This document shows, piece after piece, positions 50,521-62,830 of a DNA stretch of 64,000 nt (positions are counted from its first letter, which is position 1; every line of letters starts with the position of its first letter). The stretch lies in assembly GCF_902686445.1 (NCBI RefSeq), contig NC_062213.1, positions 137,290,491 through 137,354,490 on the forward strand. The letters run 5' to 3'. The notes under the pieces were generated by a model. That model saw only the letters and a list, made by a program, of their open reading frames with translations, made no database searches and was not told the origin of the DNA. The position numbers and the translations under genes were made by a program. The DNA is from Sciurus carolinensis. Taxonomy: Eukaryota; Chordata; Mammalia; Rodentia; Sciuridae.

Positions 50521-53500
50521 GCAAACCTACCTTTGGATAACTTGGGCTAGTGAGACCCTACTGATACAAAGACCATAGCCATGGTCTTGATGTCCCCACA
50601 GGGCAGCTATCCTGTCATTAGGATGTCATGAAGAGTAAAGACAAAGACTTCTCTTGATGGAGACAGGGTTCAGCTCAGTTTGACCTATCCTTCTGCCCCT
50701 TATCTATAAGGATAGCTTGGAATCCTTCCCTACCCCAGGGAATCAGGGGCAGTCACTGTCTCTAGTCATGCACTTAGTCCAAGTTTATTATTTGTTGGCA
50801 GAGGTCTATTCCAAATAACTATGCAACTCATGGAGAACCTTGACCTTAATATAAGCATTGAAGAGTGTGGTGAATAAGGGTCTGTAGAGTAAGTCTGGGA
50901 ATGTCCTAGCTCCCCCTGGCTCTTTAGAGTAAAAAAAAGGGTTAATTCCATTTTTTCACACCTATACTAGCTTTTGTTCAGTTTCTTCATACCCAATAAA
51001 AGGGAAAATTACATGAAAAGTACATGAAAGTTGGGGCACAGATTGTCATTATTCTGAAAATAGATGTTGTCCTAACATCTATTTGTGTGTCTTAGGTGGT
51101 AAAACAGACCCCTGGTCAATAGTACAAACAATAACCTGATCCACAGTGTAAACAAGTGGCAATTTACCTAAACTCTGTGCACGTAAGTTTCGTTTCAGGG
51201 AGTGGGGAAGCACTCAGAAGTATGCTCGGACCTTGTTATCTGTGTATGTGAGAAGAGGGAGGGGAAGATAACTTGCCTGACTTTAAATCCCAACATCCCT
51301 TAACCCCCCAACTATGACCCTTTGCATCTGTGGTGACTTAGGAAGCCCTTAGCTCCTGAACCTTCTCTCTCCAATTCTGCTCTAGGCTTGGGACCAGTAT
51401 TACCTATGCTTAAGAGAAATCATGGATTACCCAAGTTCAAAACCTGAGTTTTTTTTTTTTTTTTCTCTAATATTCCCTCTCCCTGCTAGAGGAGACTGGA
51501 ATCCTGGCCAAATTCCAGCCCCATGAGTACCTGCCCTTTGCCAGCCTTGACTTCTGGACCCTGCAGTCTGCTGCTTTCTCCAGTACCTCTATACTGCTCC
51601 TCCACTTCTTTGCTTTCCTCCCACTTGTTTCTGCTACTTTGCTTTCCAGAGATTCAACCTTACCTACTTGAATTTCCACCTACAAAACATGCATCTCTCT
51701 TGAGCTTGGGTCCAGTTTTCAGGTTCATTGTTTCCTCTCAATATGACCCACCTTCTCCCAGTTAATCCTTTCACCTGCAATGAACAGTGGTAATATAATT
51801 TATCTTGTATTTATTTGCACCAGCACTTTAAATTCATCATTCTTACTTGCTGTATTGGCCCTGTTCCAAGACCTGGGAACAGTTTGGCTATTAGCAGAGT
51901 AAATAAGGGGCCCATTAGCCAATGGGTCACCTGGTCAGCCTCATCATTTCTGCTGTTAGCCATGCCCCAACATGACCTTTCCTCATTTCATATGCTCCTT
52001 TTGTGCCCTGGTTCCATTAACTGGGTTTATATCTTGACTCTCCCCCTTTGCTAATTTCCTGCCTGGATACCCCACATAAGACCTGAAGACTAACCCCTAG
52101 TCCTTGTATGAGAGAATCCCTGAAACTTACTGCCAAGGCCTCTGGTGCCCTGTTCTGCCAGCTCTCTCATACATCTGTTGGGTTGTTGGGCCAAACCCCA
52201 ACCTGCCTTATCCTGGCCTATGCCCAGCAGCCTGGCCCCTTCTGGAGGGCCTCTGATGCCAGCTGTCATTCTGATTATTCTTCTTTTTGCCCAGAGCTGG
52301 AACCATCCCTGGTTACTAGTCTTGTGCTGGTAGACCATTTTGCTGACTGGACTCAGATCCAACATATGCTTTTATTTTTTAAAGCATTAGGTCCTACCTA
52401 TTAGAAAGTTTGAGGTAAGGTGACTTGGCTAAGATATAACTGTAATTTCCCATCTTTTTCCATACCTTCTATGGTAGCTATCCATTAAATGCTACTATTC
52501 TGACTCCATTTAATCAAAAAACTTGTTCTTGGAACTCTCACTAAATTGACATTAGCACAACTTAGTAAAGTGGCATTTGCTAGTAGAAAAGTAATTTTAT
52601 TATTTAATTAAACAGATTAAAATGTGAATGTGTCAGTTGTCAAAACTGTTCTTATAGAGTTCCTGTGTTTTCTGTTACTTTTTATAAAAGAAAAATTGTT
52701 CACGTTATTGTAATTCCATATAGTGCAGAACTGAACAAAGGAAGTGATGCAAATCCTTTAGCAGAAAGGTCAGTTGAGTCACTGGAGCGTCCTGAACCAT
52801 GGTGGGAATGTGGAGCCGCTGTCAATGCGCAGCACATTTCTTCAGATTAAGACACCAGTCATTTGTGTGGAATTTTTCTTCTGAATATTTGAACTGAAGG
52901 AGAGCAGTAGAGGGATATTCACTTGTAAACAAAGGTGGGTGGTGTGGGGAGGAAATGAATGCTTCACAGAACTCCAGAATAAACCAGATTCTCAGAACCT
53001 CTCACTCTTAGTAATAATTCCTGCCATTCTTTATCTTTTAGAACAAAGGTGATTGAGAGAGTTAAAGAGCACGCTTAGGAATGATAAAAACACAAATTCT
53101 GATTGGTGATCCAGGACAACAACTTGAAAGTAACAGACCTTGATATTCTAACAAGAAGGGATAATGACTGTTCCGATCCTGATCATAATTAGTGGGCATT
53201 TGCTGCAGAACACATGGCACTGTACAAGGTCTCCATGTCTTCCTCAGGTTAATTTAAAGTAAGAGATGGATACAGGCAAAAGCTGGCTCCTCTTGTGGAT
53301 GATTTGAGTGAAAGGAAAAAGGTAGTTTTGCAGAGGAGAAATTCTTTCAGTGTTTCTATCAAGAACTAGCCTGTTGATGAGGAAATTCAGAAAGCAAAGA
53401 CCGTTGTAACTTTTGGCTAATATTTTGCATAATTCAAACTGACTAAACCTTCAATTCCTGGTAACTCAATTCCTGGTAACTCAATTTGAATCTTTGGCAA

Positions 53501-55404
53501 GTCTTGGAATGAAATAGGATCTACCTCCAGGCTAAGACTAGCAATCATATTACTGGGACAGGGATTTGACATTCTAGTCAGATATTTTTTAGGTTGCAAA
53601 TAACAGAGAACTAACTGTCCATGCCTACTGCAAGAAAAAGGAGGAAGACTGTAAAGTTAAGCTCAAATTGAATCCACAAAATTATTGGGGACTTTGAGTC
53701 TTTCTCTTGATTCTGTTCTTTGTTTCTGTGAAATGACCCATAATAATTCTGTTCTATTTATTAATAACTTAAGCTTCCTTTTGGTTCACCCAGAGTCTGA
53801 TGGGCCTATGATAATTTTTTTAAGCCAGACAACGAAGTCATAGGTAGTCAGCCAGCCTGTGAATATTTTGGATTTGGGTCAAGTGCCAAACCTTGATTCG
53901 ATCAATTTAGTTTCAGGGTTGAAGGTCAGAGTAGGTTTCCTTAGAGCAGCAGAGTCTGTGACCCAGACAACTGTATATAAATATTTAGGAAGGCAATAGG
54001 TGGTGTCTCATGCATTGCTAGCCTCCTGTTAGTGAGTCCAAATGCTATACTGTTGTGAAAGAAGTACCCTGGGTGGGGAGATCACAATCTAGTTGTTTTT
54101 TTCTTTAGAATTTTGAAATTCAAACATGACCATCTTCCTTTATCTCCTGTTTTGAAGATATCTTCTATGATAATACCTCTCGCTGCCCCCAGGTAAAGAT
54201 TAAGACATGATATTAAAAGCTATTGCTACAGGGGGAGTGGACACCAAGAAGAAATGGGCAAATGGGAAGAGGAAAGAACAAAGGGAAGAACTAGCTAGAC
54301 ATGAAGCCCTCAGTTTCCATTCAGAAACTTGATACATCTTCATGTTTCTCATTTATAAACTAGAAGATTGGGGGTGGGTTGGGGGCAGAGTTGAGGGAGT
54401 TAGAGAGGAAGGGGGGTGAGGTTGAAACTTGAGGGACAAAGAACAAGAAGAAAAGTAATTGTGATGTTGTGCCTCAAGATGGGAATTCCACCTTGGTGTC
54501 CTTGATGTGATGTTGTCAAAGGATAGGACAAAAGGTGGACTTAAAATGCAAATGATCAACTGGGCCTGGCTGGCTTTCAGCTTTCCCTGTTCCTGAAAGC
54601 ATGCCAGTAGACAAGCCCATGAGCAATGGCTGGGGCAGGACAGCTCAGCATGAGTGTCTCAACCTCAAACCAACCTCAGTCAGAGATGCCCCAGAAAGCA
54701 AGCATATGGGTATTCCAGACATCTTTACTGGTTTGTAGTATTTTGAGTTTGCCGTTCTAACAAATGGTCAGAGTTGAAGATGGCATTTAACTGTTGGGAT
54801 AAATTCATCTGGCTTTAAAATGTAACATGATCTTTTCAATGAGCTCATACCCTTTAGAAAGAACAGAAAGACTTCTTTATTCTTTTGTGCATCTTTACTT
54901 TTAGCATTAGCCATCCCTCCTAATTTGTTGCCATATGGTCTGACCTGCAGATCCACATATGTCAAGGTTCCTAAATATTTGGCCTTGGGCCAAGAGTGCT
55001 AACATTGCACAAATCATTAGTCTTTTACCCTTCTTTCTTGATAATTAAAAAATAACCTACTTGTTGAACCCCTGAATTCATTCTGTTAAACTTAATTCAG
55101 ATATCTCTCCTCCCTGAAGTGCTTATAGGCCCTTAGAGTTATTATGCCCCATCTGCTTTGGTCAACCATGTACCACCTGGTATCATAGTCACTTATTTGC
55201 ATGATTGTCTCCTTCATTCTTTGTGAACCCTTCCTGCAGCTCCTGTGACTGTTTTGCTTCTGAACCTCTAGCACTGAGCACAGTGAGTGGCTCACAGTTG
55301 GTGCTCAATGAATGTTGCTGAATTGAGTAGACTGTGTTCAGTACAGTTTAGCATTCATAATATTCTCAGGGCCCATTCTATAAGGCCAGCCCAAAGTGAC
55401 CACT
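50521..55404. other. DDAH1: DDAH1 intron, no recognised element
   Basis: Nearly 5 kb with only short frames. Pyrimidine-rich DNA at 51460-52400 yields overlapping frames of 60-98 codons without domains. A 15-base direct repeat TCAATTCCTGGTAAC x2 occurs at about 53450-53480. No exon supported. Confidence 0.45.
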
Positions 55405-55570
55405 TTGGAAGAACACAAGATTATGGGTCAGGATGCCTGTGTTTAAGCCTAGCTTTGCTCTTTAGGAATATGTGGCTTTGGCCATGTCCCCCCTGGGCCT
55501 TGGTTTTCTCATATGTAAAAGAGGATAAAGATTCCTGCTGCTCAAGACTTTTGTAAAGATGAAATGAAAA
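55405..55570 (+). repeat. MIR SINE
   Basis: GATGCCTGTGTTTAAGCCTA, TGTGGCTTTGGCCATGTCCC, TCATATGTAAAAGAGGATAA and TTGTAAAGATGAAATG follow MIR; the region just upstream (about 55248-55318) resembles another MIR or L2 tail. Confidence 0.75.
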
Positions 55571-57168
55571 AAAAAAAGTGAAAAGTCTTTATAATTTTAG
55601 AATGTAGTTTATAAGCAGGATATCATCAAAACCATCCTTTTAGAATTTCAGAAAGTAATCATCCTTAGATGTGATCCAAGACAGACCTCTCTTCTCCTGA
55701 ATCCTGCTCTGTAGCAAACATGTCATAAAGTTGAAAGCTATCCTATGGGGAAAATATTAAACGTGAAACATCTGGTATGGTGCTGAGCTTGGAGCAGTCA
55801 CTGGTTGCATGACAGCTGCCATTTCAGTGACTACTGCTCTTATTAGGATAATGTAACGTTTCCTTAACTGAGTTTAGAGGAACACAGTTGGTGGTCTGGG
55901 AAGGGTAGTGCATCTCCAACCTCTTGTCATTTCTGTAACCTTCTGTCCCTGCAGAGAACCAATTTCGTGTCTCCTTTCTCAGTACTCTAATCTTTCCTTG
56001 TGTGCTGTGAGGATGACTTTGAGCTCAGAGAAGTGCTGAAAAATCCAGGCAAATGTTGCTCTCCTCTTGAGCATGTGCTCATTCTCCTCTGATTTGTGTC
56101 TCTTAGATGGTGGAGCCTCTACCTAGGATGATGAGGCCCTAAAAACATCTGCAATTATCTGCAGGACTGATACCTGCTTTATTTAGGAATTGGGGTGGAG
56201 ATGGAAGCCTGTTAAGTACCTGATGCCATTGAGCCTTGTGAATTTGTGAAAAGGTTTGTATTTGCCCTCTTTCTTTTCCTTTTCCTTTTTTTTTTTTTTT
56301 TAACCATTCTTAATTTTCCAGTCCTGCTTTTTGTTGGCTTCAGATGTGCTCACCAGAGTCCTGCCAGCTTTAGTTGGAAGGAATATGTTTCCGAGCTTAG
56401 TTGGACATCAGTTTTTTTTGGGCCTTGCCCAGACTTTTGACAGAGAAGGTAGTGTTAAGGGGGTTGATGGTGTCTAGACAGTAAAATCAGAAACTGTGTA
56501 ATTTATGTTGTATTACAGACATCCACTTCCCGGATTGGAAAAAGGAAACTGACTTTTATCTAAGGAAGTTACATTAAAAACCAAAACCCCTGGGTATTTC
56601 TGACCCATGAAAAGTTGAAGCTTGAATAGTTTTATATAACACTCTCCAGTCCCTTCAGAGACCGGAATTATTGAGAATAGTACTTACACAGTACTAGAGA
56701 TGAGAAATAAATTTCCAAGTTTCAGGGGACAATTCCAGAATCATACAGCAACGCATCCCAGCTACTCACCTCTGGGTAGTCCTCCATAAGCTCACAAGGC
56801 AATTTGGGTACTACACATCAGTTTTAGAGGGATATTGGAGAGGAGAGAGACTAATAGCAAAAGAACTTGAAAGATGATTGAAGATCTGACTCAGGGATCC
56901 CCCCTCTCCTGCCAAAAAAATATCAGACTTTACTTTAAAGAAAAAGCATGCTATTGGTTAAGAACAACCATAATAAAAATAAAGATAAAACATCAGTTAT
57001 ACAACAGTATTTTGTGTTTCTTGTTAGACTATTTAATGCTTGTAAACATCAGGTACTCAATATTCATTACTGTGGAAAACAGTGGAAAGATAAAAATCTT
57101 AGTAAGCAAAGCAAAATTTGTGTGGAACTAAATGTTTCTAAAGCCTGTGACAGCTTTTGTTTTGTTTT

Positions 57169-57190
57169 GACCTGGATAATTATCCAGGTC
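57169..57190. repeat. 22-bp perfect palindrome
   Basis: GACCTGGATAA is followed directly by its exact reverse complement with no spacer. No ORF, promoter or repeat element accounts for it. Confidence 0.85.
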
Positions 57191-57626
57191 TTCAATTAGA
57201 ATTCTGAGTCTCTTTTAGAAAAGTATAAACTCCTCCGTGTAGAGCTATGAGGCATCATATCAAAAGCCGCCATCTGAGCTGTTTTAGAATGCATACATTT
57301 GAAATGCTATTGTCTTTGTTACCATTATAAATTAAACTTGTGTTTTTCTGTCAATCTTTTAAAATATATTACCATCTCTTAAAATAGGAAAAGTAAAAAT
57401 ACAACTTAAATCATTACTGAGGAATTGTCATATTATTCTTACCAGATACTAGATTACTCCACTAGGTTTAAAATCCAGTTAATTATTTTTCTGTAGATTT
57501 TGCCTGGGTCCTCACAGGCATTCAGAGAGTGTTAGATGAACTATCTATTGAGTCGTTTCTAAATCTTACATGGGAAGCATTTTTTTAAAGTGTAGTAACT
57601 AGGCAACTCAAATTTGTTTTGAAAAT

Positions 57627-57667
57627 ATTAGAAATTAGAAATTAGAAATTAGATATTAGAAATTAAA
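57627..57667 (+). repeat. (ATTAGAA)n minisatellite
   Basis: Five to six heptamers ATTAGAA, one of them altered to ATTAGAT. Confidence 0.9.
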
Positions 57668-58182
57668 GAGGAGTACAGTGTATAGTGTGTTGATTGCTAA
57701 ATACTCATTGTATAATTTGGAGAAATCTCTGAGGCAGCTAGGGATTGTAATGGAAGCCTTTTCTGTAGCTTTGTAGCCCTTTGGCAGAAGGGCTTGGAGT
57801 TCAGATCTGCCTCAGACACTTGGGAAGCTGAAGTCATTTGCTCACACCAGTTTGGGATGCTTAGATTTTTGACTTCCCAGGGTGATAGTTTCACAGTTCT
57901 AGCATAATGCTGAAAGGGCAGAGGTATGGTGGGAAATTCTCAATTAATTGGTGCATTATCTGTACAAAAGGATGTTTTTGTAACCGGAATGAGCTGGAAC
58001 ATTAGTATCTACCACCGCTAATTATGTTATAATGCAAAATGGGGAAACTGCCAAAATAAAAATTGATAATAATAATCACCATTAACTAAGCATTTACTAC
58101 CAGCTGTCTTAATAGTCACAACTATATGAATTTGTGAGTTTCTCTGTAGAGTTTCTCTGATCTCCCTAGCTTAGAATTTTTT

Positions 58183-58385
58183 TTTTTGCAGGGGAGGCAG
58201 GTACTCAGGGGCAGTTGGCCACTGAGCCACATTCCCAGCCCTATTTTGTATTTTATTTAGAGACAGGGTCTCACTGAGTTGCTTAGCGCCTCACTTTTGC
58301 TGAGACTGGCTTTGAACTCAGGATTCTCCTGCCTCAGCCTCCCAAGTCGCCGGGATTACAGGCATGTGTCATGCCCACCCAGCTC
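58183..58385 (-). mobile_element. B1-ID composite SINE
   Basis: On +: T run, ID half ending ACATTCCCAGCCC, then GTATTTTATTTAGAGACAGG ... CGGGATTACAGGCATGTGTC (B1 half). The ID half has an extra GGAGGCAGG-like segment. Confidence 0.88.
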
Positions 58386-58680
58386 AAAACTTTCTAGCTT
58401 TCCCTCTTCACACCCCTCCTTACCCCCTCCATAATATTTATCTGACCAATTAGTCCAGGACAGTGAAGCCCAAAGAAAGATTGGGCCCCATTATCAGCTC
58501 AGCCAGCAGAGCTCTTGCAGCCTGGGCACCACCTGGTGCCTGAGCCTCCTCTCACCAGGGCTCACAGTGTGCCTGTATTGCCAAAGCACTTGTTTTCTCC
58601 TCACCAGAAATGCAGTGCAATGATATGCCACAACTTTCCCAGGATATTTTGACCAAAAGCTTCATTTTCTAGTACATGAT

Positions 58681-59142
58681 TGTGTTGGTCAACTTTTCAA
58701 CACTGTGACCAAAATACCTCAACTCAAAAAGCTCAAAGGATAAAAGATCTATTTGACTCAATTTTTCCAAAGTTTTGGTGCATGATCAGCTGGCTTCATT
58801 CCTCTTAGACCTGAGGTAGGGTGAAACTTCATGGAGAAGCGCATGGTGAAGGAAAGCTTCTTAGCCCACGGCAGCCAGGAAGGAGAGGAGAGGAGGGAGA
58901 GATTGGGGAGAAGATAGAGACAGACAGACAGAGAGACAGACAGACACTGACTGGAGACAAGATACACCCTTCCAGGTCACACCCCCCAGTGACCTGTTTC
59001 CCTCAACAAAGTCCTACTTCCCATTCAATCACTGATAGATTAATCCACTGATGAGGTCAGACCCCTTATGATCCAGTCACTTCCCAAAAACCCCACCTCT
59101 GCACACATGCAACTTTGGGAGACATTCTAGATCCAAACCATA
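58681..59142 (-). repeat. MaLR LTR (MST/MT-like)
   Basis: On + starts TGTGTTGGTCAACTTTTCAA, contains CTGTGACCAAAATACCTCAA and GATTAATCCACTGATGAGGT and ends ATCCAAACCATAA. A GACA-rich simple repeat (58914-58948) lies inside. Confidence 0.8.
58914..58948 (+). repeat. (GACA)n simple repeat
   Basis: GAGACAGACAGACAGAGAGA followed by CAGACAGACAC; lies within a MaLR LTR. Confidence 0.85.
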
Positions 59143-59469
59143 AAAACCTCACTCTTAAGTTTCTGCAACACTAAATAAACATTGAGTAAAATTAATAAAA
59201 TATATTAATTCTGGTATGGAAAACCTGTTCAAAGGCATAGAAAAGAAGTGGATTTACCTTCCCACAAAGAATTCATTGGTTGCCAGAACAAAGCAGGATT
59301 TTTCTTCTTTTATTCCCCTGATGACTTTGAGGTACTGGAAAATAAAATGTGTAGTACCTCCATATTTTCATAAATTCTGCTGTATATTTTTCTTTGTGAA
59401 AATTCATTTTTATGGCAGAAAGATCAGTAGAGGGAAGGAAGCAGGGGATGGGGAACTGGAGGGGAAGGA

Positions 59470-59580
59470 GAGATACTAGGTACTGAATTAGACCAAGATA
59501 TAGTTCATGCTTTTATAACTATGTCAAAATGGATTCTACTCTCCTGTAAGACTAAAAAGAACCAATAAATTAAAAAAAGA
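59470..59580 (+). repeat. L1 3'-end fragment (squirrel type)
   Basis: TATGTCAAAATGGATTCTAC, TCTCCTGTAAGACTAAAAAG and AACCAATAAATTAAAAAAAG correspond to the terminal L1 segment; a G-rich purine stretch lies just before it (59420-59470). Confidence 0.6.
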
Positions 59581-60079
59581 AAATGCACTTTTAGAAAATA
59601 AAATTTAGATACTAAAAGCTTCCTAGAGCTTTAATAAATAATAGGAATTACTGTTTATGGGATAGTAAAAGAAATTATTGTAGTTCTGTTTGGAATGTCC
59701 TCTTTCTTATTACCCAGACATCATTTATTCAGTGTGTTCTTGAGGCTGAAATAATCTGCAGGATTTATTGTGTGAGGGCCAGTGATTCTACACCTTGTTT
59801 TTAATCATGTTATAAATTGTGAAGGAACCAGCCAAGTACATTTTCTGATTTTAAAATACAACACTTGATTTGGGGAATGTAGACATGGCCTTTAACTCAT
59901 AATTCTGAATCACTCATTAAATGTGAACAGGGACTTTATTCTGCTTAATCTTATTCTCATAAGCAGCTATCTCCAACATTTGCCATCCAGGAAGCTGAGG
60001 TAACCTGCATCAGGGATCCTGGCAGTCACCACAATGCCAGGTTATAAGGCTGAGCTTAGGCTCATTTGACTGTGACCAT

Positions 60080-60230
60080 CACTAGTGTCTGTTTAGGGAG
60101 GGTTTAGTGTGTCAGGCACTTGAGGTGTAAAATCTCACTTCAGTCCTATGAAACATGTTAATATTTACATTCACAAGCAGTAACACTGAGGCTTCAAGAC
60201 AGTCTTGGTTATAAAAGCCATTTAATAAGT
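60080..60230 (-). repeat. MIR-like fragment
   Basis: TAGTGTGTCAGGCACTTGAG, AAATCTCACTTCAGTCCTAT and CAGTAACACTGAGGCTTCAA match reversed MIR. Confidence 0.6.
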
Positions 60231-60239
60231 CTTAAAATT

Positions 60240-60612
60240 GAGCACACTGATTCCTCCCATTTTTTCAAGATTATTTTAGCTATTCCTTTGCCATTTCATA
60301 TAAATTTTGGAACAGTCATGTCTATAGACACAAAAATCTTTTGGAATTTTAATAGGAATTACATTAAACCTGTGTATCTCTCTGGGGAGAATTAATATAT
60401 TTACTATGTTGAATCCTCCAATTCATGTACATGGTATGTTTCACTGTTTATTTAGATCTTTGATTTCTTTGGTTTCATAGCATTTTATAGTTTTCTGCAT
60501 ACCCATTCTGTATGTTTTGTAGATTATCATCTAAGTATTTCATTTTTTGAATAATTATAGTTTTCATTTTCAAGGTCCATGTGTTCATGTGTAGTATATA
60601 TAAACACTATCG
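60240..60612 (-). repeat. Old L1 ORF2 fragment, left of the ERVK-like LTR
   Basis: TTTAATAGGAATTACATTAA, GAATCCTCCAATTCATGTAC and CATCTAAGTATTTCATTTTT are the reverse complement of the L1 ORF2 stretch that encodes the region after the reverse transcriptase core. It is interrupted at 60612 by the LTR and resumes at 61437. Confidence 0.8.
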
Positions 60613-60618
60613 ATTTTG

Positions 60619-61430
60619 TGTTGGGGACTGTGCCAGCCAGAACGGCACCTGATCACATCAGCAGTGAGTAGGTTAATTGACATAAGCACACTCAGGTGAT
60701 TTATCACTGGCCGTATTCAGTTAAGTCCACCTACGTGCACAGCGTGCACAGGTGTTCCCGGAGCGTGCCTGCTCGGGCCTGCTCGTTTTAACCTTTGCCG
60801 TGATAGGGCAGCTGGCTCCTCACCTGATCGCAACTGACGTGGCCCCGCCCTCCGCCTCCTGGAGGGAATATAAGCGGGCAGTGGGCGGGGGCACAACACT
60901 AAGAGCAGCAGCTAGCAGAAAGAAGCGAAGAGAAGCCACTAGCAGAAAGGAAGAAGAAAAGGCAGCAAGCAGATAGAAGCAGCTCGCAGAGAGAAGCAGT
61001 AGGCAGCAGCAGAAGGCAGATCACGGAGCGGAGAATTGAGAACACACCTCTAGATCACAGATAGGCAGATCGCAGTACGTGGGAGTCATCACTAAGAAGC
61101 ACCTCAGATAGACGTACCCTTAGTTCACAGGATGCAGGACGCACCTTTAAGGAGAAGCAGCAGAACTAAGAAGATATAGATCTCTGAAAGTGTAGTCTCT
61201 CTCTCTTAAGCAAAGTCTCTCTTTCTCTCTTATGCAAAGCCTCTCTCTCTCTCTCCTCTCAAAGCAAGTAAGCCTCATTTCCTCTATCCTCTATAAACAA
61301 GCAAGGAAGGAAACAGCTCAGAGATAGAAGTAGCTCAGTTTCCAGTCCACCACCTATAAAGACCGCACAAATTGTTGCTGCAGGCGGTGACAAATACCTG
61401 CAGATTTGGCACCGCAAAGAGCCAGTGACA
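60619..61430 (+). mobile_element. Solo ERVK-like (class II) LTR, 812 bp
   Basis: Begins TGTTGGGGACT and ends CCAGTGACA (TGT...ACA termini), and is flanked by a perfect 6-bp direct repeat ATTTTG (60613-60618 and 61431-61436). Six-base duplications are typical of ERVK/IAP-type proviruses. U3 carries TGACGT (60835-60840), the GC box GGCCCCGCCC (60841-60850) and a TATA-like TATAAG (60869-60874), followed by GGGCGGGGG. Downstream is a long purine-rich segment with repeated CTAGCAGAAAG-like units and then CT-rich tracts. There is no internal proviral sequence, so this is a recombined solo LTR. Orientation is taken from the TATA box. It sits inside an older L1 copy. Confidence 0.85.
60835..60874 (+). 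promoter_or_regulatory. Core promoter elements of the ERVK-like LTR
   Basis: CRE-type TGACGT, a GC box and TATAAG occur within 40 bases, in the order and spacing of a Pol II promoter. Transcription would run on the + strand, the same direction as DDAH1. Confidence 0.6.
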
Positions 61431-61436
61431 ATTTTG

Positions 61437-61690
61437 TATGTTTATTTCATACCCTCTGACTTTGTTGAAATGGCTTATTAGTTCTAGAAGATTTTTTTTC
61501 CATTGAAAATCTTGGGATTTTCTGTGTAAACCATCATGTCATTTGCAGAGACAATTTTATATCTTCTTGTCTAACATGTATGCTTTTTATTTCTTCTTAT
61601 TGTCTTGTTGCAGTGGCTAGAATGTTGAGTACTAATGTTACATAAAAGTTTGTGGTAACAGTCACTATCCTTGCGTTGTTCCTGATCTTT
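61437..61690 (-). repeat. Old L1 ORF2 fragment, right of the ERVK-like LTR
   Basis: TTGAAATGGCTTATTAGTTC, AATCATGTC-like ATCATGTCATTTGCAGAGAC and TGTATGCTTTTTATTTC continue the same L1 from the FADD-motif region. It is diverged and non-coding. Confidence 0.8.
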
Positions 61691-61766
61691 GCAGTGCTGG
61701 GAACTGAACCTAGGACTTTGTGTTTCCAAGGCAAGCACTCTACCTACTGAGTTCTATCCCCAGCTC
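61691..61766 (-). mobile_element. ID SINE body
   Basis: On +: GCAGTGCTGGGAACTGAACC ... TACTGAGTTCTATCCCCAGC. No T-run tail remains, so it is older than the other ID copies. It lies inside the old L1. Confidence 0.8.
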
Positions 61767-61990
61767 AGCATTCAGTTTTTAACTCTTAAATATAATAGTA
61801 TCTGTAGGGTTTTTGTAGATTATCTTTATCAAGTTGAGGAAGTTTCCTCTATTCTTATTTTTGGGGGACATTTTTCTTTATCATGAATGGGTGTTTAATT
61901 TTGCAAAATGTTTTTATATATTGATTGATATGTTCATGTGATTTTTCTCTTCAGCCTCAGCCTAATGTATTGAAATTCCTCCATGTTGTT
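61767..61990 (-). repeat. Old L1 ORF2 fragment, continuation
   Basis: ATTTTTCTTTATCATGAATG, GGTGTTTAATTTTGCAAAAT and TTGATTGATATGTTCATGTG continue the reverse L1 ORF2 order. Confidence 0.7.
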
Positions 61991-62029
61991 GCAGTATCAA
62001 CAGGTCATACATTTTTATTTCTGAGTATG

Positions 62030-62830
62030 TATAATATTCCTAAATATGGATGAAAAATTTGAGAGTTTCTTTTTTTCTCATTCACCTTTTACCCTTTGGG
62101 TTCATCTGTTATATGATCCATAAATCAATTTGAGGAGAAATGATATCTGAATATTTGCAGTTTCCATACATAGTTAATGTTTTTTAGTGCTATTTTAAAA
62201 GATATTTTTTAAAAAATTTGCTTTCTAGTTGTTTATTGCTATATATAGAAATATAGTTGCTGGATTTTGTATAGGAACTTTGTATCTGAAAACTTGCTAA
62301 ATTCACTTATTAGTTTTAGTAGTTTTTTGTGTGTGGGTGCGTGTCTGTGTGCATGCGCATCTTATAGTATTTTCTGTGTACGTGATCATGTAATCTGAAG
62401 GAAAAAAAGAGATTTATTTTGTCCTCTCTAAATGATATAATAGTATCCCTTTTCTTTCTTTGTTTCCTTTTTTCTTGTTTTATTTTGTTTAGTTTTTCTT
62501 ATTGCACTAATCTTTAATAAAATGTTGAAGGAAGTTGTTGTAAGAGTGACCATCCTGGCTTGTTTCCAGTCTTAAGGGGAAAGCATTCAAATTTTCACCA
62601 TTAAATACAATGTTAACTGTATGATTCATGGATGTTCTTTGTCAGACTGAGAAAGTACTTCAATTCCTGGTTTCTAAGCATTTTCATGAATTTTTTTGAA
62701 GGTATTAAATGTTTTCTCATGATTTTTCTGCAGCCATTGAAATGATCTTAGGGTTTCCTTTGTTCTGTTAATATGAAGGAATTACATATAGTTTTTTAAC
62801 TAGTAAAACCATGTAAGTCAATGATTAATG
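62030..62830 (-). repeat. Second old L1 fragment
   Basis: Starts again at an L1 segment already passed at 60240-61680 (AAAACTTGCTAAATTCACTT ... AGTGACCATCCTGGCTTGTT ... TTTTCACCATTAAATACAAT), so it is a second L1 copy or a duplication, same orientation. It contains a GTGTGTG stretch near 62325-62355. Confidence 0.7.

Larger units (their letters stand above)
55571..58182. other. DDAH1: DDAH1 intron, no gene
   Basis: Holds the palindrome at 57169 and the ATTAGAA minisatellite at 57627; otherwise AT-rich unique-looking DNA with short frames. Confidence 0.45.
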
